Source: Devosia oryziradicis (GTDB lineage Bacteria; Pseudomonadota; Alphaproteobacteria; Rhizobiales; Devosiaceae). From it: a stretch of 64,000 nucleotides of DNA. This document shows positions 8,201 through 16,498 of the stretch, piece after piece; within the stretch, counting starts at the first letter, position 1; each line of letters begins with the position of its first letter. The stretch lies in NCBI RefSeq assembly GCF_016698645.1, contig NZ_CP068047.1, forward strand, positions 2,887,001 through 2,951,000, read 5' to 3'. The notes beneath the pieces are model-generated. The model saw nothing but the letters and a program-made list of their open reading frames with translations. It was not told the origin of the DNA and searched no databases. The position numbers were made by a program, and so were the translations under genes.

Positions 8201-9917
8201 GCTGTTCGCTCTGCCCCGGTCGAGCTGGCAGGATTACGACAAGGGCCTGATCTCGGCGGGCGGCGGCGTATTTCCGCGCAGCCTCAAGTCGATCCCGCTG
8301 ACGCCGGAGATGCAGGCGCCCCTGGGCTTTGTGGCCGACCATGCAACGCCAGCCGAGGTTATGACCGCAATCCTCAAGGCGCCGGTGGACCTGCTGTGGT
8401 TTGGCGGCATCGGTACCTATGTGCGCAGTTCGCTCGAGACCGACGCCGATGTGGGCGACCGGGCCAACGACGCCATTCGCATTACCGGCAGCGACATCCG
8501 CGCGAAGGTCGTTGGCGAAGGCGCAAATCTAGGTGTGACCCAGCGCGGACGCATCGAATATGCGCTGGCCGGTGGTCGCATCAATACGGACGCCATCGAC
8601 AATTCGGCCGGGGTGAATTCGAGTGACCTCGAGGTCAATATCAAGATTGCGCTGGCGCCGCTGCTGGCCGATGGACGGTTGGACCTTGCCGCGCGCAACG
8701 CGTTTCTCGTGACCATGACCGACGAGGTCGCGGCGCTTTGCCTGCGCAACAACTACATGCAGGGACTGGCGATATCGCTGGCGCGGCGCGCAGGATTGAG
8801 CGAGCTGCCCGACCATCGTGAGCTTATCGGGCAACTGGAGGAGCGTGGGCTGCTGGATCGCGCGGTGGAGTTCCTACCCGGCGATGCGGCGCTGGATGCG
8901 AGGGCAGCCACGGGCAAGGCACTCACGAGACCGGAGCTGGCGGTCATCCTGGCTTATGCCAAGCTGACGCTTTATGCCGACCTGCTGGAGAGCAAGAGCA
9001 TCGATGATGCCTACCTGGCGGGAGAGCTCTATCGGTATTTCCCGGAAACGCTGCACCAGACCTATCCCGACGCCGTAGCCCACCATCGGCTCAGGCGCGA
9101 AGTGATCGCGACCGTATTGGCCAATGCCATGATCAATCGCGGCGGCCCGGCATTCGTAACCGAGCTGACCGCAGCGACCAGCGCCAGCCCCGGCGAGGTC
9201 GCCCTGGCGTACGCCGCCACGCGCGACGTCTATGGGCTGCCTGATCTCAACAGCGCCATCGATGCGCTGGATGGCGCCGTGGCCGGCAAGGTACAACTGG
9301 CGCTCTATGCCGAGGTGATGGAGGTGCTGCGGCAGGAGAGCCTGTGGTTCCTGCGCAACGCGGATGTGACGCAGGGCCTCAAGACCCTCGTCGAGCGGCA
9401 TGCAGCAGGCGCAGCGGCCCTGCGGTCGATGCTGGACACCACCCTGCCCGCTTCGCTGGCGCAGGACGTTGCCGGCCGGGTGGCAGAGCTGATGGCCAAG
9501 GGCGTGCCGGGGGAAACCGCCCGGCGGATCGCGGAGCTGCCGGTGCTCAGTTATGCCAGCGACATCGTGCTGGTCAGCGAACGGTCTGGCGTGTCGGTTG
9601 GCGACGGCGCCGCGGCCTTTTTCGGGGTGTTCGCGGCGTTCCAGCTCTGGCCGGTCATCGAGCAGGGACGTGGCATCCAGCTCAGCGACCGGTTCGACCG
9701 CATGGCGCTGGACCGGGCGCTGGCCAATGTCATGCGCGCGCAGCGCGACCTGACGGCCGACGTGCTAAAGAGCGACGGTGGCCTTGCCGGGTGGGCCGCC
9801 AGACCTGCTATCGCGCGTACGGCTGCCGCGGTGGCGGAGCTGACGCAGGGCGAGTTGACCGTGTCTCGGCTCTCGGTGGCAGCAGGCTTGCTGGCGGACC
9901 TTGCACAGGAGGCTTGA
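5235..9917 (+). CDS. gdhB: NAD-dependent glutamate dehydrogenase, large bacterial type (L_180 class)
   Basis: Oxidative deamination of glutamate to 2-oxoglutarate and ammonia with NAD. The protein is about 1,560 residues, the usual size of this class, with long N-terminal ACT-containing regulatory modules before the catalytic part. The catalytic region around residues 790-955 carries VKNAVIVPVGAKGGFV, DKGTASFSDTANGIA, SGGSAGYDHKKMGITARGGW and VGDMSGDVFGNGML. An ATG at 5187 is in frame, but 5235 has the better GGGGAG ribosome-binding site at 7 bp, giving MDLGQSSRLALFDR. It is a single transcription unit divergent from the sulfate-binding protein gene. The symbol follows the common name of this class. 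Confidence 0.95.
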   Translation: MDLGQSSRLALFDRAAALAGEDASFARFFKAAILATDGEDLKRQSPQGFEAGLRHAYQRLLSYSGDGSQLTVTPPARPDDPLVLDIVSPDMPFIVDSALAAVRAAGGTVRMFAHPVVRLEAGKVSDKSGRALSLLHIHSDPVADLEALTAEVEATLVDVTRAVRDWQPMLERLRRGIGALEGSANAFKDEPLRFLDWLIEHNFTFLGMREYRLTDGGLMPVVGSGLGILRDPDLKVLRSGSSFVESTPQHTAFMNSSEPLLVTKANVRARVHRRVHMDYVGIKIFGASGEAAGELRIVGLFTAQAQATPHTEVPIIRRKIAEVMRKSGVDPLGHDGRTLLSALDSYPRDELFQIGVDQLFEFATAIAGLYDRPRVRVLPRIDRFDNFVSVLVYVPRDRYDGEARARITRYLAQAYDGRVSAFYPHFPEGELVRLHVIIGRVAGPTPRPERAELEDRVNALTSNFGDMLAAAAIDPATISDYRAAFSPAYQSRNSAREALDDIDMLRGLGDGSGVAMRLHARTGTDGTLGLKFYHRESAIPLSDRVPMLEAFGFRVIDERTYTIVPRDGVERYLHDMVLEPQDGSAFDVEARGAAVEAGLLAVWEGLAESDQLNTLVSRTELAWHDAALLRALARYLRQIGISYSQRYIANVLVKQAEAASALVALFGALHDPAEVNRDAKAGAARERLMAALDAMESLDEDTIVRRFLNLVDASVRTNAFQRDPDGNRMPALAIKFNSSLVDGMVAPRPFREISVYSPVVEGVHLRFGAIARGGIRWSDRPEDFRTEVLGLVKAQQVKNAVIVPVGAKGGFVPKRLVPGMAREAFAAEGMAAYKIFIGALLDVTDNLVDGAVVPPPDVVRRDGDDPYLVVAADKGTASFSDTANGIATSRGFWLGDAFASGGSAGYDHKKMGITARGGWEAVKRHFREMDRDIQREPFTVAGVGDMSGDVFGNGMLLSPEIRLVAAFDHRDIFIDPNPDPARSLAERQRLFALPRSSWQDYDKGLISAGGGVFPRSLKSIPLTPEMQAPLGFVADHATPAEVMTAILKAPVDLLWFGGIGTYVRSSLETDADVGDRANDAIRITGSDIRAKVVGEGANLGVTQRGRIEYALAGGRINTDAIDNSAGVNSSDLEVNIKIALAPLLADGRLDLAARNAFLVTMTDEVAALCLRNNYMQGLAISLARRAGLSELPDHRELIGQLEERGLLDRAVEFLPGDAALDARAATGKALTRPELAVILAYAKLTLYADLLESKSIDDAYLAGELYRYFPETLHQTYPDAVAHHRLRREVIATVLANAMINRGGPAFVTELTAATSASPGEVALAYAATRDVYGLPDLNSAIDALDGAVAGKVQLALYAEVMEVLRQESLWFLRNADVTQGLKTLVERHAAGAAALRSMLDTTLPASLAQDVAGRVAELMAKGVPGETARRIAELPVLSYASDIVLVSERSGVSVGDGAAAFFGVFAAFQLWPVIEQGRGIQLSDRFDRMALDRALANVMRAQRDLTADVLKSDGGLAGWAARPAIARTAAAVAELTQGELTVSRLSVAAGLLADLAQEA

Positions 9918-9939
9918 GGCTCGAGGGTTCTACCAACCA

Positions 9940-10053
9940 CGATGTCATCCCGGCGAAAGCCGATATCCATGCTGTGCATCCACCGCGAGCGCTGTGGTCG
10001 AGGTGGGATGCGGACCTGGATTCCGGCCTTCGCCGGAATGACATCGCGATAGT
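9940..10053. repeat. REP-like/BIME-like inverted repeat element, copy 2
   Basis: An element of about 110 bp between the dehydrogenase and the helicase. The outer arms CGATGTCATCCCGGCGAA and, at the other end, TTCGCCGGAATGACATCG are near-perfect inverted repeats. Inside is a second dyad, CATCCACC against GGTGGGATG. The right arm contains the hairpin ATTCCGGC-CTTC-GCCGGAAT, the same shape as the one at 2860-2879, with changes that keep the stem paired. This is a dispersed extragenic palindrome, not a coding sequence, and it may also serve as a terminator. Confidence 0.65.
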
Positions 10054-10100
10054 TGAAGCAGTGGGACCTCCTTCACCCATTGCGAACAAAAGCAGAATAG

Positions 10101-10128
10101 CCTTGTGTGAGGGTCCGCTCTCACAAGG
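10101..10128 (+). promoter_or_regulatory. Hairpin covering the ribosome-binding site of the helicase gene
   Basis: CCTTGTGTGAG (10101-10111) and CTCTCACAAGG (10118-10128) form an 11-bp stem with one mismatch. The AAGG at 10125-10128 is the only Shine-Dalgarno-like sequence before the GTG start at 10138, so the fold would hide it. A role in translation control is inferred. Confidence 0.4.
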
Positions 10129-10137
10129 TCTCGATTC

Positions 10138-12207
10138 GTGCTCGCCAGCCTCAACTACCTCGATGCGCTCAACCCGGAACAACGCCGGGCGGTGGAGCAT
10201 GGCACCGGGCAGGAACGGCCGGGGCCACTGCTGGTGATCGCGGGGGCCGGGTCGGGAAAGACCAACACACTGGCTCATCGCGTCGCGCACCTGATGGTGA
10301 ACGGCGCCGACCCCAGGCGCATCCTGCTGATGACATTCTCGCGGCGCGCAGCAAGCGAGATGAGCCGGCGGGTAGAGCGAATCGCGGCCCAGGTCATGGG
10401 CAAGAATTCGAGCTTGCTGACGGACGCGCTGACCTGGGCGGGCACGTTCCATGGCATCGGTGCCCGGCTGCTGCGCGAGCACGCCGCACAGATCGGCATC
10501 GATCCGGCTTTCACCATCCATGACCGGGAAGACTCGGCGGACCTGATGAACCTGGTTCGGCATGAGCTGGGCATGAGCGAAGCCAAGAGCCGGTTTCCGA
10601 CCAAGGGGACGTGCCTGGCCATCTATTCCCGCGTGGTCAACGCACAGGGCGAATTGGAGACTGTGCTCAAAGAGACGTTTCCCTGGTGCGCGATGTGGGC
10701 GGGCGAATTGCGGACGCTGTTCGGCGCCTATGTCGAGGCCAAGCAGCGGCAGAACGTGCTCGATTACGATGACCTGCTGCTCTATTGGGCCGGCATGATG
10801 AGCGACCCTGGCATTGCGGCCGCCGTGTCGGGCAAATTCGATCATGTTCTGGTCGATGAGTACCAGGACACCAATCGGCTGCAGGCCAGCGTGCTGCTCG
10901 CGATGCGACCCGGCGGCGAAGGCCTGACAGTGGTCGGTGATGACGCGCAGTCTATCTATTCGTTCCGCGCCGCCACCGTGCGCAACATCCTCGATTTTCC
11001 AGCGGCATTCACCCCAGCGGCCGACATCGTGACGCTGGACCGGAATTACCGCTCGACGCAGCCCATACTCAGCGCGGCCAATGCCGTGATCGACATGGCC
11101 AGCGAGCGTTTTACCAAGAACCTGTGGACCGACCGCCTGTCGGACGCCAAGCCGCTGCTGGTGACGGTGCGGGACGAGGCGGACCAGGCGCGCTACGTGG
11201 TGCACAAGGTGCTGGAGGCGCGCGAGGGCGGCATGTCGCTCAAGAACCAGGCCGTGCTGTTCCGCACCTCGAGCCATTCCGGACCGCTGGAAATCGAGCT
11301 GACCCGGCGCAACATTCCGTTCGTCAAATTCGGCGGGCTCAAATTCCTCGACGCGGCGCACATCAAGGACCTGCTGGCCATTTTGCGCTGGGCAGAAAAT
11401 CCGCGCGACCGGGTGGCGGGCTTCCGGGTGCTGCAACTGCTGCCGGGCGTCGGCCCCGGAACGGCGGGCAAGGTGCTCGACGCCATGGCCACCGGCCCGG
11501 ACCCGATCTGGGTGCTGGGGGAAATTCCGGCGCCGCCGCGCGCCGCCGAGGGCTGGACTGGCCTGGTCGATATGTTGGGCCGCCTGTCGCGCAAGGATGC
11601 CGGCTGGCCCCTGGAGCTCGGTTATGCGCGGCTCTGGTATGAGCCGCTGATGGAGCAGGCCTACGAGGACGCTGCGATCCGCATGCAGGATATCATGCAG
11701 CTCGAACAGATCGCGGGGGGCTATCCGAGCCGCGAGCGGTTTTTGACCGAGCTGACGCTGGATCCGCCCGATGCAACCAGCGACCAGTCGGGCGTCCCGC
11801 ATCTGGACGAGGACTACCTGATCCTTTCCACCATTCATTCGGCCAAGGGGCAGGAATGGAAGGCGGTGCATGTGCTCAACGTGGTGGACGGCTGCATTCC
11901 CTCGGACCTGGGGACCGGCTCGACGCATGAGCTCGAGGAAGAGCGGCGGCTGCTCTACGTGGCGATGACGCGGGCACGGGACGAGTTGAACCTGATCGTG
12001 CCGCAGCGGTTTTTCGTGACGCAGCAGCACAAGCATGGCGACAAGCATCTCTACGCACAGCGGACGCGGTTCATTCCCCGCGCGATGGTGCCGCTGTTCG
12101 AGGACATCCTCTGGCCACCGGTGACGCCGGCCTATATCGAGGGCCTGTCGCCGGCGCCGGTCAAAATGGATATCGGCGCACAGATGCGGGGCATGTGGAG
12201 CAAGTAG
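10138..12207 (+). CDS. UvrD/Rep/PcrA-family ATP-dependent DNA helicase (superfamily 1A)
   Basis: ATP-driven 3'-5' DNA unwinding in repair or replication restart. The 689-residue protein has LNPEQRRAVEHGTG (Q motif), Walker A AGAGSGKTNTLAHR near residue 40, the DEXX box VLVDEYQDTNRLQ near 240, VVGDDAQSIYSFR, LDRNYRST, and the C-terminal STIHSAKGQEWKAVHVLN and EEERRLLYVAMTRARDELNL. Compared with full UvrD the C-terminal tail after the last motif is short. The start is a GTG 9 bp after AAGG. The frame closes 80 bp before fbp. Confidence 0.93.
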   Translation: MLASLNYLDALNPEQRRAVEHGTGQERPGPLLVIAGAGSGKTNTLAHRVAHLMVNGADPRRILLMTFSRRAASEMSRRVERIAAQVMGKNSSLLTDALTWAGTFHGIGARLLREHAAQIGIDPAFTIHDREDSADLMNLVRHELGMSEAKSRFPTKGTCLAIYSRVVNAQGELETVLKETFPWCAMWAGELRTLFGAYVEAKQRQNVLDYDDLLLYWAGMMSDPGIAAAVSGKFDHVLVDEYQDTNRLQASVLLAMRPGGEGLTVVGDDAQSIYSFRAATVRNILDFPAAFTPAADIVTLDRNYRSTQPILSAANAVIDMASERFTKNLWTDRLSDAKPLLVTVRDEADQARYVVHKVLEAREGGMSLKNQAVLFRTSSHSGPLEIELTRRNIPFVKFGGLKFLDAAHIKDLLAILRWAENPRDRVAGFRVLQLLPGVGPGTAGKVLDAMATGPDPIWVLGEIPAPPRAAEGWTGLVDMLGRLSRKDAGWPLELGYARLWYEPLMEQAYEDAAIRMQDIMQLEQIAGGYPSRERFLTELTLDPPDATSDQSGVPHLDEDYLILSTIHSAKGQEWKAVHVLNVVDGCIPSDLGTGSTHELEEERRLLYVAMTRARDELNLIVPQRFFVTQQHKHGDKHLYAQRTRFIPRAMVPLFEDILWPPVTPAYIEGLSPAPVKMDIGAQMRGMWSK

Positions 12208-12287
12208 CGCCTTATGCCAAAGTCTGCCTTGTGCCGGTGAGCGGCATGGGGACAGTGGGGGTACCCTGCCCCAATGCCGAGCTCACC

Positions 12288-13235
12288 ATGACCACGCTTT
12301 CCGACTGGCTTGCCGCCCAACCCGTGGACCCCAAGCTGGCCTCCGTGGTCGCCACAATGGCTGCCGCCAGTGCCGAAATCGCCGAGGTGCTGCGGAGAGC
12401 GCCGATCACCGGGCAAACGGGGCTGGCGGGCCATACTAATGTGCAGGGCGAGGCGCAGAAGGCGCTGGATGTGATCTCAAACGACATTGTTTTGAATCAC
12501 ATACGCCATAATCCGGACATTTCGCTTCTCGTCTCGGAGGAGCTGGATGAAGCGGTTCACATCCAGAATCAGGGCCGCTTCATGGTGGCGACCGACCCGC
12601 TGGACGGATCTTCAAATCTCGACGTAAACGTCACCGTGGGCACGATTTTTTCCGTGCTGGATGCCAGCAAGGGCCTGCTGCAGCGCGGATCGTCACAGTT
12701 GGCCGCCGGCTATGCGGCCTATGGACCCGCGACAAGCCTGGTGGTGACGTTCGGCCAATCCACCACCGTCTTCACACTGGACGCAGACGGCACGTTCCAA
12801 TTGACGCAGGAGGGGCTCCAGGTGAGCTCCAGCTCCGGCGAATATGCGATCAACACTGCGCGCGAAAGGCTGTGGGACGCCGCGACTCGCGGCTATGTCG
12901 CCGAGAATGTCGCGGGCGAAACCGGCCCGGCCGGGAAGCGCTACAATATGCGCTGGGTCGGCTCCATGGTGGCCGATATCCACCGCATCCTGATGCGCGG
13001 CGGCATCTTCATGTATCCGCTCGACAGCGAGACGGTGAGCAAGGGCGGCCGGTTGCGGCTGCTCTACGAGGCCAATCCGATGGCGCTGCTGATCGAGGCC
13101 GCGGGCGGCCGCTCCACCACCGGCAGGGAGCGCATACTGGACCTGGTGCCCACGGGCATTCACCAGCGTGTGCCGGTCATTCTCGGGTCTGCTGAGGAAG
13201 TGACGCGGGTGGAGGGCTGGTATGGGAGGGGATAG
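12288..13235 (+). CDS. fbp: Fructose-1,6-bisphosphatase class I
   Basis: Hydrolyses fructose-1,6-bisphosphate to fructose-6-phosphate in gluconeogenesis and, where present, the Calvin cycle. The 315-residue product has LVSEELDEAV and the metal and phosphate signature DPLDGSSN at residues 103-110, the fold motif YAAYGPATSLVVTFG, and the C-terminal GGRLRLLYEANPMALLIEAAGG. The start ATG 12288 (MTTLSDWLAAQP) matches the family N-terminus; an in-frame GTG at 12195 would add 31 residues of low similarity. The gene follows the helicase closely and precedes an epimerase with its own promoter. Confidence 0.93.
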   Translation: MTTLSDWLAAQPVDPKLASVVATMAAASAEIAEVLRRAPITGQTGLAGHTNVQGEAQKALDVISNDIVLNHIRHNPDISLLVSEELDEAVHIQNQGRFMVATDPLDGSSNLDVNVTVGTIFSVLDASKGLLQRGSSQLAAGYAAYGPATSLVVTFGQSTTVFTLDADGTFQLTQEGLQVSSSSGEYAINTARERLWDAATRGYVAENVAGETGPAGKRYNMRWVGSMVADIHRILMRGGIFMYPLDSETVSKGGRLRLLYEANPMALLIEAAGGRSTTGRERILDLVPTGIHQRVPVILGSAEEVTRVEGWYGRG

Positions 13236-13260
13236 TCGCAATTGGACTGCTCTTGCGGAA

Positions 13261-13289
13261 TTGCAACGTTCTTATTGACTGGCTATAGC
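13261..13289 (+). promoter_or_regulatory. Predicted sigma-70 promoter of the epimerase gene
   Basis: TTGCAA (13261-13266), exactly 17 bp, then TATAGC (13284-13289), 48 bp before the ATG at 13337. It is among the closest matches to the consensus in the window and implies that the epimerase is transcribed separately from fbp. Confidence 0.55.
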
Positions 13290-13336
13290 TCGCCGTCATG
13301 AGGAGCCGGTGATCCTTCCGCCGGCCGGGAGCTATC

Positions 13337-14608
13337 ATGACCGACGCCAAGCTGACGCTGCCCAAGACCAATTCGAGCCCCTGGTCGAACCGTCCTTTCC
13401 ACCGGCAGTATCTGATGCGGCAGGCCAACAACCTGTTCGATTTCTTCGAAGCCCCGTCGATGAATGCCAAGGGTGGCTTCTTCGAGCTGGACGACGAGGG
13501 CAATCCGCTGGACGCCGACAATGCCAATCGCCAGATTCACGTCACCACGCGCATGGTGCATTGCGCTGTGCTGGGTAGCCTGATCGGCCGGCCAGGTTCG
13601 GACGAGATCGTCGACCACGGCATGCGTTACATCTGGGAAAAGCATCGGGATGGGCGGCATGGCGGCTATGTGTGGAGCCTGGACGATGACGGCGTGACCA
13701 ATGGCGCCAAGCAGGCCTACGGGCATGCCTTCGTCCTGCTGGCGGCATCGAGCGCCAAGCTCGTGGGCCATCCGCTGGCAGACCAGATGATCGCCGACGT
13801 GACCGGCATCATCAATGCGCGCTTCTGGGACGAGAAGAGCGGATCGGTGAAGGACGAATACAACCAGGACTGGTCGCAGCTGCTGCCCTATCGCGGGCAG
13901 AACGCCAACATGCACATGACCGAGGCGCTGATGGCGGCGTTCGAGGCGACGGGCAATCGCGACTACCTGGGCAAGGCGGAACGGATCGCCGAGCTGATCA
14001 TCGCCCGCAATGCGGTGCCGCTGGGGCATCGCGTGGCCGAGCATTTCGACCAGCATTGGGTGCTCGACAAGAATTACGAGGGCAACGAGATGTTCCGCCC
14101 CTCGGGCACCACGCCCGGGCACTGGCTGGAATGGGCGCGACTGCTGTACCAGCTGTGGGTGCTGGGCGAAAAGCGGCATTCGTGGATGACCGGCGCGGCG
14201 CGGGAGCTGTTCGTCCAATCCATCGAGCTGGGTTGGGACAAGGTGCATGGCGGCTTCTTCTATACGCTGGACTGGGACAACAAGCCCATCATGCGCGAGA
14301 AGCTGTGGTGGCCGACCAGCGAAGCCATCGGAGCGGCCGCCTATATCTCGGCCTTTGACAACGGCGACTACTTCCAGGCCTGGTACCGCAAGCTTTGGGA
14401 CTATGCCGAGAACCACGTGATCGACCACAAGCGCGGTGGCTGGCTGAGCGAACTGACGGAAGACCTGCGGCCGACATCGCGGCTGTTCGTGGGCAAGCCC
14501 GATATCTACCACGCATTGCAGGCCTGCCTGATCCCGCTCTATCCCGCCAATGGCAGCCTGACCAAGGGTATCATCGAAGCAGACCACACCATGAGGCAAC
14601 ACCACTAG
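13337..14608 (+). CDS. AGE family epimerase/isomerase (N-acylglucosamine 2-epimerase-like)
   Basis: An alpha/alpha barrel sugar epimerase or isomerase of about 423 residues. Visible family features are RMVHCAVLGSLIGRPG, GGYVWSLDDDG, QAYGHAFVLLAASS, the active-site region GQNANMHMTEALMAAFEATG, and HFDQHWVLDKNYEG followed by PSGTTPGHWLEWARLL and LWWPTSEAIGAAAY. The family includes mannose or glucose isomerases (YihS-like), GlcNAc 2-epimerases and cellobiose 2-epimerases; the substrate cannot be read from sequence. Its position after fbp suggests hexose supply. The frame ends in MRQHH. Confidence 0.87.
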   Translation: MTDAKLTLPKTNSSPWSNRPFHRQYLMRQANNLFDFFEAPSMNAKGGFFELDDEGNPLDADNANRQIHVTTRMVHCAVLGSLIGRPGSDEIVDHGMRYIWEKHRDGRHGGYVWSLDDDGVTNGAKQAYGHAFVLLAASSAKLVGHPLADQMIADVTGIINARFWDEKSGSVKDEYNQDWSQLLPYRGQNANMHMTEALMAAFEATGNRDYLGKAERIAELIIARNAVPLGHRVAEHFDQHWVLDKNYEGNEMFRPSGTTPGHWLEWARLLYQLWVLGEKRHSWMTGAARELFVQSIELGWDKVHGGFFYTLDWDNKPIMREKLWWPTSEAIGAAAYISAFDNGDYFQAWYRKLWDYAENHVIDHKRGGWLSELTEDLRPTSRLFVGKPDIYHALQACLIPLYPANGSLTKGIIEADHTMRQHH

Positions 14609-14663
14609 TTGCCAGTGCTGCACGGCGCGCGTACATCAGCGCGAGATTTGAGAGACCTCGACG

Positions 14664-15536
14664 ATGTCGCGCCCCGATCGCCTGCCCGCCCAATTGCCGC
14701 GCCTGCTGGTGGAGCGCGCTGTTGCCGCCGCGCTCGAGGAAGACCTCGGGCTGGCCGGTGACCTGACGAGCCAGGCGACCCTGGCGCCAGAGGCCCGGGC
14801 GACGGCGAGCCTGTCGGCCCGAGAACCGGGCGTGATTGCCGGGCTCGACCTGGCGGCGGCGGCGTTCCGGCTGGTGGGAGACGGCGTGACCTTCACCCCT
14901 GCACTGGCCGATGGCGATCGCGTCGCCGCCGGCGGCCTGGTAGCTGAAGTGGCGGGCCCGGCCCGGCTGGTGATGTCGGCGGAGCGGGTGGCGCTCAATT
15001 TCCTCAACCACCTGAGCGGCATTGCGACGCTGACGCGCGAATATGCCGATGCGGTTGCCGGCACGGGCGCGCAGATCTGCGATACGCGCAAGACGACCCC
15101 AGGGCTGCGGGCTTTCCAGAAGTATGCGGTGCGCTGCGGGGGCGGCGCCAATCACCGCTACTCGCTGGATGACGCCATCCTGATCAAGGACAACCATATT
15201 GCCGTGGCCGGCGGCGTTTCCGCGGCTTACCGGGCAGCCGAGGCCTTTGCCGGGCACCTGGTCGCGATCGAGATCGAAGTGACGAGCCTGGCCGAACTCG
15301 AGGAAGCCTTGGCGGCCGGAGCGAGGGTCGTGCTGCTGGACAATATGGACAATGACACGCTGAGGCAGGCCGTGGCGATCAATGCCGGGCGCGCCAAACT
15401 CGAAGCGTCGGGCGGAGTGAAGCTGGATCGGGTGCGCTCGATCGGCGAAACAGGCGTCGACTATATCTCCACCAGCCAGATCACCATGGCGGCAAAGCCG
15501 CTGGACCTAGGGCTCGACGTGGTGGTGGAACGCTGA
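14664..15536 (+). CDS. nadC: Nicotinate-nucleotide pyrophosphorylase (carboxylating)
   Basis: Converts quinolinate and PRPP to nicotinate mononucleotide in de novo NAD synthesis. The 290 residues carry the family pattern ALEEDLGLAGDLTSQAT, ERVALNFLNHLSGIAT, the quinolinate-binding DTRKTTPGLRAFQKYAVRCG, HRYSLDDAILIKDNHI and the C-terminal SGGVKLDRVRSIGETGVDYIS. No nadA or nadB gene is adjacent. Its stop overlaps the start of cysQ (TGATG), so the two are co-translated. The glutamine-dependent NAD synthase of the same pathway is encoded at 34.7 kb. Confidence 0.95.
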   Translation: MSRPDRLPAQLPRLLVERAVAAALEEDLGLAGDLTSQATLAPEARATASLSAREPGVIAGLDLAAAAFRLVGDGVTFTPALADGDRVAAGGLVAEVAGPARLVMSAERVALNFLNHLSGIATLTREYADAVAGTGAQICDTRKTTPGLRAFQKYAVRCGGGANHRYSLDDAILIKDNHIAVAGGVSAAYRAAEAFAGHLVAIEIEVTSLAELEEALAAGARVVLLDNMDNDTLRQAVAINAGRAKLEASGGVKLDRVRSIGETGVDYISTSQITMAAKPLDLGLDVVVER

Positions 15537-16369
15537 TGACCGCTGTCATGCAGGCGCCGACCGACCATCACCTCACTACGCTCGCCCTGGACGCAGCCAT
15601 TGCGGCAGCACGGGTGATCCTCGAAGTCTATGCGCGGCCGATTGCGGCGATCGCCAAGGCCGATGGCTCGCCCGTGACGGAGGCAGACGCCGCAGCCGAG
15701 GCGGTGATCCTGGCGATGCTGCGACCGACGGGCATCCCGGTCTTGGGCGAGGAGAGCGTGGCTGCCGGGATCATTCCCGTGCTGGGGGATCGCTATTTCG
15801 TGGTGGACCCCCTGGATGGCACCAAGGAATTCATCAAGCGAAACGGCGAATTCACGGTCAATATCGCGCTGGTCGAACATGGCGTCCCCGTGCTTGGCGT
15901 GGTGCTGGCGCCGGCAACGGGCGAGACATTTATCGGCGATGCCTCGGGCGCCTGGTTCTGCAACACGCAGCCCGGTTCAGATCCGACACGTACCAGGATT
16001 GCCGTGACCTCGGCAGAGCGACTGCGGATCGTGGCGAGCCGCTCGCACGGGCATGCCGCGCTGGCTGCGTTGTGCGAGACGCTTGACGTGGAAGCCGACG
16101 TCTCGGTCGGTTCGTCGCTGAAGTTCTGCCTGCTGGCGCGCGGCGACGCGCAGCTTTACCCTCGCTTTACCCCGACATCGGAATGGGACACGGCGGCCGG
16201 GCAAGCGGTGCTAGAAGCGGCAGGCGGGGCCGTGGTGACGCTCGATGGTGAGCGCATGCGCTATGGGAAGGGCGACCTGGCGTTCCTCAACCCCTATTTC
16301 GTTGCGGCATCGGGCCGCGAACTGGCGCAGCGCGCGGCAGCGGAAATGACAAGGCTCCTCGCCCTCTGA
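15536..16369 (+). CDS. cysQ: 3'(2'),5'-bisphosphate nucleotidase CysQ
   Basis: Removes the 3' phosphate from PAP (and PAPS), a by-product of sulfate assimilation. The 277-residue inositol-monophosphatase-fold protein shows VLGEESV (metal ligand Glu), DPLDGTKEFIKRNGEFTVNI and WDTAAGQAVLEAAGG. The start overlaps the nadC stop. The functional link is to sulfur metabolism, but the sulfate transport genes are 11 kb away. A short intergenic region of about 130 bp separates it from the PadR gene. Confidence 0.93.
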   Translation: MTAVMQAPTDHHLTTLALDAAIAAARVILEVYARPIAAIAKADGSPVTEADAAAEAVILAMLRPTGIPVLGEESVAAGIIPVLGDRYFVVDPLDGTKEFIKRNGEFTVNIALVEHGVPVLGVVLAPATGETFIGDASGAWFCNTQPGSDPTRTRIAVTSAERLRIVASRSHGHAALAALCETLDVEADVSVGSSLKFCLLARGDAQLYPRFTPTSEWDTAAGQAVLEAAGGAVVTLDGERMRYGKGDLAFLNPYFVAASGRELAQRAAAEMTRLLAL

Positions 16370-16425
16370 GGCTAGCCATGCAACCTGCTCTTAACTGCTC
16401 TGCCGGAACTGCTGGGTAGCAGAAC

Positions 16426-16480
16426 TTGCGCGATTCATCGCGGGACTATACAGAACCGGCATATATCGGTCCGGCATATG
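16426..16480 (+). promoter_or_regulatory. Promoter and candidate PadR operator before the efflux operon
   Basis: A -10 like TATACA (16447-16452) is preceded by TTGCGC (16426-16431) with a short 15-bp spacer. Just downstream lies a direct repeat CCGGCATAT (16456-16464 and 16471-16479), which also gives a CATAT/ATATG dyad. The position between the predicted transcript start and the regulator gene suits an autoregulatory PadR site. Confidence 0.4.
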
Positions 16481-16498
16481 TCCCGGCGGAGCCAGCGC

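Noticed and set aside
9808..12048. Minus-strand open frame of 746 codons opposite the helicase
   Set aside because: No domain is recognisable, and the helicase on the plus strand has a complete motif set.
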